Below are positions 8,098 through 16,049 of a stretch of 41,714 bases of DNA, one piece after another. Each line of letters begins with the position of its first letter. The first letter of the stretch is position 1. The notes beneath the pieces are model-generated. The model was given only the letters and a program-made list of their open reading frames with translations. It was not told the DNA's origin and ran no database searches. Origin of the DNA: Cloacibacterium sp964530915 (lineage in GTDB: Bacteria > Bacteroidota > Bacteroidia > Flavobacteriales > Weeksellaceae). The DNA lies in NCBI GenBank assembly GCA_964530915.1, contig CAZHCK010000013.1:1-41714 (forward strand), written 5' to 3'. A program made the translations under genes and the position numbers.

Positions 8098-8703
8098 CTA
8101 AAGCAAACCTAAATTTTCAACCACCACTTTTCCACCGTAAACGATACAAAGTATAGAGGAAATGATTACCAAACTGGCTTGTAATTTTTTAGATTTCAAG
8201 AGACTTTTAGTGTATGGAATACTGAACAAGTACGCCGCTAAAAACATCCCGAAAATAGAACCCAATCCGAAAATAAGAATGTACATCAATCCTTCTAAAG
8301 GTGTTTTCATCTGAGAAATCACCAAAACGACCAAAGCTCCACTTCCAGCCAAACCGTGAATTAATCCCACACCGAAAGCTGCTCTAAAAGTGTTATGAGT
8401 ATGGGTATGTTCTTTCGGAAAATAGAGTTTAAAAACTCTGTAAAGTCCCAAAATAATTAACATAACGCCAACTCCCGCTTCAAAATTTTTAAAAACTTCT
8501 TCCCCAATTTGAAACTTAAACCCAATCATTAAAATTCCAATGAGAAAAATAGTTGCAGTATGACCAATTCCCCAATAAATTCCATCTTTCATGGACTGTT
8601 TCAGATTTTCGCGGTGAGAAACGAGTGTGTTCACCGCCAATAAATGGTCTGCTTCAAAAGCATGTTCTAAGCCAGAATATATGGTGAGAAATATTTTAAA
8701 CAT
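8098..8703 (-). CDS. NiCoT-like nickel permease
   Basis: 201 residues and about six membrane helices. The first helix carries HAFEADH (H-X4-D-H), the metal-binding signature of NiCoT/NicO-type nickel and cobalt transporters, and GHTATIFLIG resembles the second NiCoT motif (GHSTVV). A His-rich cytoplasmic loop (KEHTHTHN, about residue 95) follows. By family it imports Ni2+ (or Co2+) across the inner membrane. It is the last gene of the leftward nickel/hydrogenase series, behind hypD with no separate -7 box visible, so it is probably co-transcribed with hypD. The context strongly favours nickel. Confidence 0.82.
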   Translation of the reverse strand: MFKIFLTIYSGLEHAFEADHLLAVNTLVSHRENLKQSMKDGIYWGIGHTATIFLIGILMIGFKFQIGEEVFKNFEAGVGVMLIILGLYRVFKLYFPKEHTHTHNTFRAAFGVGLIHGLAGSGALVVLVISQMKTPLEGLMYILIFGLGSIFGMFLAAYLFSIPYTKSLLKSKKLQASLVIISSILCIVYGGKVVVENLGLL

Positions 8704-8716
8704 TTTTTTTAAGATT

Positions 8717-8806
8717 TGTGATATGAGACTTTAGATATGAGATCATTATTAAATGAGATGTAATTTTTTCAAAAAAATCTGAAATCTCGCTTCTTGAATC
8801 TCGCTT
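8717..8806. repeat. Degenerate ATCTC/GAGAT intergenic repeats
   Basis: The stretch between the nickel permease and hypD is made of variants of GATATGAGA/AATCTCGCTTCT, related to the repeats at 6333-6373. It is an untranslated spacer with no gene or terminator visible. Confidence 0.5.
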
Positions 8807-8809
8807 CTA

Positions 8810-9886
8810 TTAACTATAGTGATAATACGCTGCACAAGCTCCTTCAGAAGAAACCATAGGTGCTCCTAAAGGATTCCCAGGATTGCAAAGTTTACCAAAA
8901 TGCGGACATTCAACTGGCTTTTTTATGCCTTTCAGGATTTCTCCAGCAATACAAAGATTTTCTTCCTTTTTTTCTAAATTTTCAATGTCAAATTTCTTAG
9001 AAGCATCAAAATCTTTGTACTTTTCTTTCATCACCAAACCACTTTCTGGAATACTTCCTATTCCGCGCCATTCTTGAGTCCCGATTTCAAAAATTTCGTT
9101 TACCACTTTTTGAGCAGGAACATTTCCTTCGTCTTTTACCAAACGTTCGTAGCAATTTTCTACTCTATGTTCGCCTTTTTCTAATTGCAACACAGCGTGA
9201 TAAATGGCTTGAAGCAAATCTGCAGGTTCAAATCCTGAAATAACAATCGGGATTTTATATTTTTCGGCCAAAGGAAAATATTCTGAAGTTCCCATAATGG
9301 TACAAACATGACCAGCTCCTAAAAACGCATCAATATTGCAAAATTCATCATCTAAAATGGCTTCCATAGCTGGCGGAACCAAAACATGAGAAACCAAAAG
9401 TGAGAAATTTTTAAGTCTTAATTTTTGGGCATGAACCACGCTTAAAGCATTACTAGGAGCTGTAGTTTCAAAACCTACTGCGAAAAATACCACTTCTTTA
9501 TCAGGGTTCTGCTCTGCAATTTGAACAGCTTCTAACGGAGAATATAAAATTCTCAAATCTCCACCGTCAGCTTTGGCCTGGAGTAATGATTTTTTACTAC
9601 CCGGAACTCTTACCATATCTCCAAAAGAACATAAAACCGCTCCTTTTTCCATTAAAGCTACCGCTTTATCAATCAACGAAATCGGGGTAACGCAAACTGG
9701 GCAACCAGGACCGTGAATCATTCTCACTTTGTCTGGAAGCAGTTCTAACAAACCATTTTTCACTAAAGAATGGGTTTGTCCGCCACAAATTTCCATGATA
9801 TTCCAAGGTTTTGTAACAATTTTTTCGATTTCGTTTAAATAAAACTTAACGAGTTCTGGATTGCGATATTCGGTAAGAAATTTCAT
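8810..9886 (-). CDS. hypD: Hydrogenase maturation factor HypD
   Basis: HypD is the iron-sulfur scaffold that, with HypC, assembles the Fe(CN)2CO unit of [NiFe]-hydrogenase. At 358 residues it is of normal length. Conserved cysteines are visible: ICGGQTHS (Cys34), HGPGCPVC (Cys62, Cys65), and the C-terminal [4Fe-4S] set in CPHFGKLC ... SSEGACAAYY. It has its own perfect -7 box (9925-9932) overlapping the end of the receptor region, and so can be expressed apart from nikR and the receptor gene. Confidence 0.96.
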   Translation of the reverse strand: MKFLTEYRNPELVKFYLNEIEKIVTKPWNIMEICGGQTHSLVKNGLLELLPDKVRMIHGPGCPVCVTPISLIDKAVALMEKGAVLCSFGDMVRVPGSKKSLLQAKADGGDLRILYSPLEAVQIAEQNPDKEVVFFAVGFETTAPSNALSVVHAQKLRLKNFSLLVSHVLVPPAMEAILDDEFCNIDAFLGAGHVCTIMGTSEYFPLAEKYKIPIVISGFEPADLLQAIYHAVLQLEKGEHRVENCYERLVKDEGNVPAQKVVNEIFEIGTQEWRGIGSIPESGLVMKEKYKDFDASKKFDIENLEKKEENLCIAGEILKGIKKPVECPHFGKLCNPGNPLGAPMVSSEGACAAYYHYS

Positions 9887-9924
9887 GCTTTTTTTTATTT
9901 AAATACTTCAAATTCAATGTCTTT

Positions 9925-9932
9925 CAAAGATA
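9925..9932 (-). promoter_or_regulatory. -7 box of hypD
   Basis: The minus strand reads TATCTTTG, a full TAnnTTTG match, 38 bp before the hypD ATG and just behind the receptor stop codon. No TTG is seen at the usual distance. Confidence 0.5.
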
Positions 9933-9939
9933 ATTAATT

Positions 9940-12195
9940 TTAGAAGAAATAAGTGTAACTTAATTTACCAAAAAACGGAGTTCCTGGCGTAAAATGAATC
10001 TCTGAAATAGATTGACTTTCATTATACAATCTACTTTCTGTATCAAATTGGGTTTCTTTCCATTTCACATTAAAAATGTTCTGAACAGAAACTCCCAATT
10101 CCCATTTTTTGGTGGTATAATTTATGGCTCCATCCCAAACAAAGTATCCTTTTGCCACCACAGAATTATCTTCATTTGCAGGTCTATCTCCCATTAATCT
10201 ATAGCGCAAACTTCCGTTGAAACCCGTTTCTTTTCTGTAGGTAATTCCACCTGTACTTACTAATTTCGGAGCGAGAGGAATTAAATTTTCATCAGCAGGA
10301 GCATTTAAACTTCTCGGTTTCGCTATACTTAAATTAAAATCTGCAAACCAATTTTGGTAAATTTCGTAGCGAGCAGTGATGTCAATTCCCATTCTTTCGG
10401 TTTTTCCGCCTTCTTCTACTACCGCTTCATCTCCTACATAAACAAACTCTTGGTCTAACCAAAGATACCAAACCGCCGATTGAAGAATGAGTTTTTTGCC
10501 AATTTTAAAAACTCCACCAAAATCTGCTCCTAAAGCAGGAGGCAAAACTTTTTTACCGTTTTCTACAACTGCAACTCTGGTGTCATTGCTGTGGAAACCT
10601 TTTCCAAAATAAGAATACAATTGCACATTTTCATTGAAACGATAATTCATTCTTAATTTTGGACTGAAAATATTGGAATTTGATTTTAGTTTTTGCTGAA
10701 GAAGTTTGTCATTATACTGATTATCAAAATAATCAAATCTTACGGAAGGAGTAACATCAAAATTAGAATTCAATGAAATTTTCTGACTCCAAAAAGCTCC
10801 AAAATTCATTTCATTTACATCACCAAATTTTAACGCTTCTGTAGTAATGGTTCTGTCTTTGGTTCTGGAAAGTTCCAAATCATTTACATCATCATAGCGA
10901 AGTTGAATTCCTGCTAAAGTTTCAGATTTCAGACCAAAAATTTTTGTAGATTTTTCGTAAGTAGAATTAAAACCATACAAATTTCTATCTTCTTTTTGGC
11001 GAATTTGATCTCCATTTATTGGGTCATTCAAGAAAAAAGTAAAATTAGAATAGAGTTCAAATTGGTATTTGGAATAAAAAATCTGATTAGTGAATTTTCC
11101 TCCATTATTGAGATAAGATTTCAAATTTGCTGTGAAATTATATCGAGAAGTTTTGCCTCCTTCATTGTCATCAATTGCACCAAACCAACCAATTGTTCCT
11201 GTTTCTACTGCTCTATCAGGTATTTGTCCTGAAGCTTTCCATTTACTGGAAAGCCCAGAAAAATAAGCTGTTAAGAAATTGTTATCATTCAACTTTCCAT
11301 GATATTTCAGCATTCCATTAAAACGGTTAAAATCTTGAGGACTTTCAAAATATCCGTCTGTAAAATAGGCTTCTGTAGCCAAAAATAAACTTTGGTCTTT
11401 TATTTCTTTATTGTTTTTCAAAAGATTTAAGCCCAAAACACCACGATAGGTTTGGAACTGTCCGAATTCTAACTTCGCGAAGTTATTTTCTAAAAAATCT
11501 TTGGTTTTAAAATCTACAAAACCTGCAGTGGTAAAGTTGCCTTTTTCTGCAAAATAAGGACCTTTATCAAAATTTACCTTATCAATAAACTCAGGAATTA
11601 CAAAATGTAAATCTGCATAACCTTGTCCGTGAGCATGAGAAACCATATTTACAGGAATTCCGTCCACAGAAAGACTTACATCAGTTCCGTGATCTACATC
11701 AAATCCTCTGATAAAAAGCTGCTCTGCCTTGCCACCACCTGCGTGTTGCCCGATGAAAAGCCCAGGAACAGAACGCAAAATTTCTTGCGAATTATTAATC
11801 GGGCGAAGATGAATATCTAATTCTGAAATGGTTTGAAAAATATTATTTTTTACAGAATTTTTCAATTGAACCTCTGCAATACTCACAATTTTTGGGTTGA
11901 GAAAAATGTAACCAAAATCCTTTTCTTTTTTAATAGCATTCAAATCAAATTCTTCCTTCTCATAACCAATTCCTGAAACATATATTTTCTGGTCTTCGAA
12001 ATTAAAACCTTGTAAACTTACCCATCCGTTTTCATCTGAATTTCTCTGAAAATCTTCATTTTCATTTACTACCAAAACAGAGGAAACAGGTGTTTTAGAA
12101 ATTTCATCAAGAAAATAAATTCCTTTTAAATTTTGCGAAAAAACCATCTGAATGGATATCAAAAAAACAGAAAGAATAAAGATTTTGAATCTCAT
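9940..12195 (-). CDS. TonB-dependent receptor, probable nickel uptake
   Basis: 751 residues. The signal peptide (1-20, ending Phe-Ser-Gln) is followed by a carboxypeptidase-like domain (about 22-105), a plug domain (about 118-235: ILRSVPGLFIGQ, QLFIRGFDVDHGTDVSLSVDGIPV, GFVDFKT) and a beta barrel ending in aromatic Tyr-Phe-Phe. The plug is rich in His (HAGGG, DVDHG, VSHAHGQGYADLHF), which could bind a metal. It lies directly behind nikR and has two GTGTTAC repeats ending 2 bp before its ATG, so it is probably repressed by NikR. I infer an outer-membrane nickel or nickel-chelate transporter; another metal chelate is possible. Confidence 0.82.
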   Translation of the reverse strand: MRFKIFILSVFLISIQMVFSQNLKGIYFLDEISKTPVSSVLVVNENEDFQRNSDENGWVSLQGFNFEDQKIYVSGIGYEKEEFDLNAIKKEKDFGYIFLNPKIVSIAEVQLKNSVKNNIFQTISELDIHLRPINNSQEILRSVPGLFIGQHAGGGKAEQLFIRGFDVDHGTDVSLSVDGIPVNMVSHAHGQGYADLHFVIPEFIDKVNFDKGPYFAEKGNFTTAGFVDFKTKDFLENNFAKLEFGQFQTYRGVLGLNLLKNNKEIKDQSLFLATEAYFTDGYFESPQDFNRFNGMLKYHGKLNDNNFLTAYFSGLSSKWKASGQIPDRAVETGTIGWFGAIDDNEGGKTSRYNFTANLKSYLNNGGKFTNQIFYSKYQFELYSNFTFFLNDPINGDQIRQKEDRNLYGFNSTYEKSTKIFGLKSETLAGIQLRYDDVNDLELSRTKDRTITTEALKFGDVNEMNFGAFWSQKISLNSNFDVTPSVRFDYFDNQYNDKLLQQKLKSNSNIFSPKLRMNYRFNENVQLYSYFGKGFHSNDTRVAVVENGKKVLPPALGADFGGVFKIGKKLILQSAVWYLWLDQEFVYVGDEAVVEEGGKTERMGIDITARYEIYQNWFADFNLSIAKPRSLNAPADENLIPLAPKLVSTGGITYRKETGFNGSLRYRLMGDRPANEDNSVVAKGYFVWDGAINYTTKKWELGVSVQNIFNVKWKETQFDTESRLYNESQSISEIHFTPGTPFFGKLSYTYFF

Positions 12196-12196
12196 A

Positions 12197-12224
12197 GTGT
12201 TACTTTTTTATATTTTCGTGTTAC
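12197..12224 (-). promoter_or_regulatory. Tandem NikR-type operator before the TonB receptor
   Basis: GTGTTAC occurs at 12197-12203 and 12218-12224 in the same orientation (14-nt spacer, 21-bp period). Both are followed by T-runs, and the nearer copy ends 2 bp from the receptor ATG. A third, weaker TTGTTAC at 12260-12266 lies two further periods (42 bp) upstream, inside the end of nikR. The same arrangement precedes nikR itself. Confidence 0.6.
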
Positions 12225-12245
12225 TTTTTTTGTAAATTTTTTTTT

Positions 12246-12647
12246 TTAAATCATCTTACTTGTTACGAGTTTACCATGGATAATCCCTTTTAAACCAATT
12301 AATTTATTGGCTAAATCGGTTAAACGATTTGCGTTTCCTTTAACTGCAATAATTTCTAAGCAATTATCATGGTCTAGATGAAAATGTTGTGCTGAAAGAA
12401 TTTCTTTGTAAAATTCATGCTGAATGTCATTCATCTTTACACCTAAATCACCTTTGTGATGATCAAAAAGCAACACGATAGCACCAGAAACCACATCATT
12501 TTCTTTCCATTTTTTTTCTACAATTCGGTTTTCTACCAAATGTCGAATCGCTTGTGAACGGTTTGGCAAATGATTGTCTAGAACGAATTGATCTAATTCT
12601 TTCAATATTTCTTCGTCTAAACTCACGCCAAATCTTACTTGCGCCAT
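12246..12647 (-). CDS. nikR: Nickel-responsive regulator NikR
   Basis: 133 residues, full length. Residues 1-45 form a ribbon-helix-helix DNA-binding domain (strand QVRFGVSL, then DEEILKELDQFV). The ACT-like C-terminal domain has the complete high-affinity nickel site: His77, His88, His90 and Cys96 (QHFHLDHDNC), equal in spacing to E. coli His76, His87, His89 and Cys95. NikR normally represses nickel import when nickel is plentiful. Tandem GTTAC repeats overlap its own promoter and start codon, suggesting autoregulation, and similar repeats precede the receptor gene downstream. Confidence 0.95.
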   Translation of the reverse strand: MAQVRFGVSLDEEILKELDQFVLDNHLPNRSQAIRHLVENRIVEKKWKENDVVSGAIVLLFDHHKGDLGVKMNDIQHEFYKEILSAQHFHLDHDNCLEIIAVKGNANRLTDLANKLIGLKGIIHGKLVTSKMI

Positions 12648-12648
12648 C

Positions 12649-12676
12649 GTGTTACTTTTTTTTAAATTATTGTTAC
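12649..12676 (-). promoter_or_regulatory. Tandem NikR-type operator before nikR
   Basis: GTGTTAC at 12649-12655, 1 bp before the nikR ATG, and TTGTTAC at 12670-12676 lie in the same orientation with a 21-bp period. The upstream copy touches a near-consensus -7 box (TATTTTAG on the minus strand, 12676-12683), so binding should block transcription. Confidence 0.55.
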
Positions 12677-12722
12677 TAAAATAATTAAATTCCAGATAGT
12701 GAATAAATTATTTTACATGATT

Positions 12723-13091
12723 TTAGTCAATTAAAATTTTATTGTCGAAAATTTTCTTCCTATTTTTCAAAATACTGTCAAAAGGTAGGTTGCTTGAATT
12801 TTCTTTAGAAAAATATTCTTCTTTAGAATTAAAAATTTCTAAAATTTTTGCTTTAGCTTCTTCATCAGATTTTTGAAGATATTTTTCGCAAAGACAATTG
12901 GCTAATTCTCTTTTAGCCGATTCTAAATACCACTTATTTGAAATAGAATGCCCTTCATAAAGAACTTTTTCTCCTTTTGAATATTGAGGATAAGAAACTT
13001 TACAGTTTTTGAAAGATAAAATATGAATCGTTTCTTTATTTTCTGAAGAACAAGAAATCAAAGCCAAAAAAATTATAAATAAAAATCTCAT
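12723..13091 (-). CDS. Hypothetical small lipoprotein
   Basis: 122 residues with a short lipoprotein signal (lipobox Leu-Ile-Ser-Cys, Cys14). The mature part is Lys/Glu-rich and probably helical, with a Cys-Leu-Cys pair (about residues 69-71) and a further Cys near residue 30. I recognise no family. The ATG directly abuts the stop codon of the FKBP gene, so the two are translationally linked. Its place between hypF-FKBP and nikR suggests expression with the hydrogenase genes; any role in metal handling is only a guess from the Cys pair. Confidence 0.65.
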   Translation of the reverse strand: MRFLFIIFLALISCSSENKETIHILSFKNCKVSYPQYSKGEKVLYEGHSISNKWYLESAKRELANCLCEKYLQKSDEEAKAKILEIFNSKEEYFSKENSSNLPFDSILKNRKKIFDNKILID

Positions 13092-13721
13092 TTATCTCAC
13101 AATTTTATTCAATTCTATCACGAAAACCAAAGTAGCATTCGGTTGAATCATTGGTGGCGCTCCGTTTTCGCCGTAAGCTAAATGTGGCGGAATGTAAACT
13201 TTCCAACGAGAACCTTCTTGCATTTTAGTCAACACTTCTTTCCATCCTTCTATCATTTCAGAAATTCTGAAAACTTGCGCACCTACATCTTTAGTAGAAT
13301 CAAAAACCTGCTTATCTAGCAAATAACCTTCATATTCTACCTCTACCTCATCGGTAATATTTGGGAAAGCTCCGTTTCCTTCTACTATAATTTCGTACTG
13401 CAAACCATTTTCTAATTCTGTAATTTTAGGATTCTCTCTGTTTTTTTCCAGAAATTCTTGTCCTTCTTCAGCATTTTTTTGCAACATTTCCCCACGAAGC
13501 AAAAGCACATAATTGTTGAAAATATCTATTGCTTTTTTGGGAGAGATTTTTGGAGTAGCCTTATCAAAAATAGTTTTCATCCCATCAATGAAATCCTCAT
13601 ATTTCACTTCTTCAAAACCCATATCTCTAAGGCTCATCGCCAAAATTACACCTGCAGAATAGGATACTTTATCCTCGTCTTCGGTGTGGTCTATTTTTCC
13701 TAATAAATCGTAAATGTCCAT
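13092..13721 (-). CDS. FKBP-type peptidyl-prolyl isomerase
   Basis: 209 residues with no signal peptide, hence cytoplasmic. Residues 1-90 form an FKBP_N-type helical dimerisation domain (SYSAGVILAMSLRDMGF, FIDGMKTIF). Residues about 110-208 are the FKBP catalytic fold (DEVEVEYEGYLLDKQVFDST, MIEGWKEVLTKMQEGSRWKVYIPPHLAYGENG, LVFVIELNKI). It resembles FklB/FkpA. It lies 39 bp behind hypF in the same direction. In E. coli another FKBP, SlyD, helps nickel insertion into hydrogenase; this protein lacks SlyD's metal-binding tail, so a similar job here is inference from position only. Confidence 0.88.
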   Translation of the reverse strand: MDIYDLLGKIDHTEDEDKVSYSAGVILAMSLRDMGFEEVKYEDFIDGMKTIFDKATPKISPKKAIDIFNNYVLLLRGEMLQKNAEEGQEFLEKNRENPKITELENGLQYEIIVEGNGAFPNITDEVEVEYEGYLLDKQVFDSTKDVGAQVFRISEMIEGWKEVLTKMQEGSRWKVYIPPHLAYGENGAPPMIQPNATLVFVIELNKIVR

Positions 13722-13760
13722 TTATGAAATTTTAAATTTTAGATTATAAATTTTAGATTT

Positions 13761-16049
13761 TTATTTTAAGTTTAAGTTTAAGTAATAATTCAATTGTCCG
13801 AAACTGATATTTTCATCATTCGGAGAAAGTTTTTCGTGGAAATGAAGCTCAAATTTATCTCCCAAAAATTCTATTGCCAAATCTACCAACAAAGCATTTT
13901 GCCAAACTCCACCAGAAAAAGCGAGTTCTCTCACCGCAAAACGCTGTGCTATTTTCTCAATAGCTTTAATTAATGTATAATGAAAATTCAATCCTATTTC
14001 TCCAGCGCTTTTTCCTGATTTTTTTTCTTCCAGAAGTTTTAAAAACAGTTTTTTTATAGGGATATTTTCAAATTCATCATTTTCCAAATAATCTTTCAAT
14101 CTGTGAAAATCTGTGGAATCTGTGGGAAACTTTTCCTGCGAAATTTTCTCCAACCACATAGCAGGTTCTCCTTCAAAAAACAAAGGCTTTTCATAACCTA
14201 AAACAAAAGCAACCGCATCAAAAAACCTTCCCATAGATGAAGTTTTAATCTCTGACTTCTCTATAAGATTGGTGTAGATTTTCCATTCATTTTCATCAAA
14301 AGCAAATTTTAAATCTTCATTATTTCCTGAAACCGAAAGCGCAGAAATTTTAGGCGTTTTAGACATTTTATCTCCTAAAATCCATGCGAAATTTTCAAGT
14401 TGAGCTACTCTTTTCATTTTTTGATTTTCCAAAAGGAAAAACTCTCCACCCCAGATTTCGGTAGATGTTCCGAAACCAATTCCATCCCAAATAATCCCTA
14501 GAACTTTATCTTTTTTCCACAGTTTTTTTTCTCCTAAAATAGAAGCAAAATGCGCTTGGTGATGTTGGATTTTTTTATTTCCCACAGATTCCGCAGATTT
14601 CCACAGATTTTTTATAATTTTTTGGTTTTCGTATTTAGGATGTAAATCGGAAAGAATTAAATTGGGCTCAAAATTGAATATTTTTTGATAAGATTTTACT
14701 GTACTTTCAAATCTTTCGTAGGTTTCAAAATTTGCTAAATCGCCTATGTATTCTGAAATATAAACGTGATTATTCGGCACAATAGCAAAGGTGTTTTTAA
14801 GGTCTCCACCTAAACTCAAAATTTTATTTTTCTCTTTATTCAATTCCGAAAGTTCTTCGGCAAAGAAATAATTCGGGGCAAAACCTCTGGAACGACGAAA
14901 AACAATTTTCTGCTGATATTTTGGAGAAAATTTAATCACAGAATCGTCTTGAGGATGCTGAATATCTAATGTATTATGCAAAAAATAATCTGCAATTTCA
15001 CCCAAAATTTGCTCAGCTTCTTCTGTAGTAGAGCAAATTGGTGAACCGTGGAAATTTCCACTGGTTGCAATAAGAGGTTTACCGAAAGTTTTTGCAATCA
15101 ATTTCAATGTACCAGAATACGGAAACATCGCTCCAATCGTATTCATATTCGGTGAAATTTCTTCAATTGCCATATCTTTTACATCCTTAATTTTAGTAAC
15201 AATTATAGGACTTTCAGAAGATTTAAAATGCTGAATTTGAAGTTCTGAAACCTCTAAATATTCCTGCATTGTTGAAATCCCAGAAAATAAAACCGCAAAA
15301 GGTTTCGTAGGTCTGCGTTTTCTTTTTCTCAGCTCCGAAACTGCTTCAGAATTGGTAGCATCGCACATTAAAAGATAACCTGCGGTATTTTTGAGCGCTA
15401 CGATTTTCCCTCCAGACAATTCCTTGGCTAATTTTTCAAAAATTTCTTTGTTGGAAACTTTGAATTCGTTTCCTTGATTGTCTTTTAACCAAATTTGTAT
15501 GCCGCAATTCGAACAAGAATTGGTTTGAGAATGAAACCTAACATCATCCGGAGTTCTGTATTCTTCTAGGCAATTGGGACACATTTTGAAGACCTCAATA
15601 GCGGTATTTTCTCTTTCGAAAGGGAATTTTTTGGTCACGGAATATCTCGGGCCGCACTGTGTACAAGTGGTAAAAGGATAAAAGTAACGCGGATTATTCT
15701 CATCAAAAAGTTCGGTTTCACAAGATTCGCAAGTTGCAAAATCGGGTGTTAACGGAATATCTACCACAATGTTTTTTTCGGTAGGTTTGATGTAGAAATT
15801 ATCAAAAATTTTTGCAGTTTCAATTTCTTTGATTTCCGAAAAAGTTATTTCAGAAGATTTCGGTTTACGATGATGAATTTCATTAAAAAAATCCTCAGAA
15901 TTTTCGCCTTGGCAAACAATTATTACACCTAACTCATCATTTGAAACGTAGCCTTTTAGCCCGAATTCTTCAGCCAAATTGAAAATAAAAGGACGAAAAC
16001 CCACTCCTTGAACTCGTCCTGATATATGTATTTCGTAAGTTTTGATAAT
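13761..16049 (-). CDS. hypF: Carbamoyltransferase HypF (unusual start)
   Basis: HypF makes the thiocarbamate on HypE from carbamoyl phosphate, the source of the active-site cyanides. Domains in order: N-terminal acylphosphatase (GRVQGVGFRPF), two zinc fingers (CESC/CTQC and CPNC/CSNC), a YrdC-like domain, and a Kae1-like domain with HHQAHFAS. The acylphosphatase motif starts upstream of the only standard start (GTG at 16004, which cuts the motif). The reading frame extends back through Lys-Thr-Tyr-Glu-Ile-His to the TAA of the protease gene at 16050-16052, with only ATT (16049) and ATC (16046) as candidate starts. The remaining about 760 residues look intact. Confidence 0.9.
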   Translation of the reverse strand: MIKTYEIHISGRVQGVGFRPFIFNLAEEFGLKGYVSNDELGVIIVCQGENSEDFFNEIHHRKPKSSEITFSEIKEIETAKIFDNFYIKPTEKNIVVDIPLTPDFATCESCETELFDENNPRYFYPFTTCTQCGPRYSVTKKFPFERENTAIEVFKMCPNCLEEYRTPDDVRFHSQTNSCSNCGIQIWLKDNQGNEFKVSNKEIFEKLAKELSGGKIVALKNTAGYLLMCDATNSEAVSELRKRKRRPTKPFAVLFSGISTMQEYLEVSELQIQHFKSSESPIIVTKIKDVKDMAIEEISPNMNTIGAMFPYSGTLKLIAKTFGKPLIATSGNFHGSPICSTTEEAEQILGEIADYFLHNTLDIQHPQDDSVIKFSPKYQQKIVFRRSRGFAPNYFFAEELSELNKEKNKILSLGGDLKNTFAIVPNNHVYISEYIGDLANFETYERFESTVKSYQKIFNFEPNLILSDLHPKYENQKIIKNLWKSAESVGNKKIQHHQAHFASILGEKKLWKKDKVLGIIWDGIGFGTSTEIWGGEFFLLENQKMKRVAQLENFAWILGDKMSKTPKISALSVSGNNEDLKFAFDENEWKIYTNLIEKSEIKTSSMGRFFDAVAFVLGYEKPLFFEGEPAMWLEKISQEKFPTDSTDFHRLKDYLENDEFENIPIKKLFLKLLEEKKSGKSAGEIGLNFHYTLIKAIEKIAQRFAVRELAFSGGVWQNALLVDLAIEFLGDKFELHFHEKLSPNDENISFGQLNYYLNLNLK

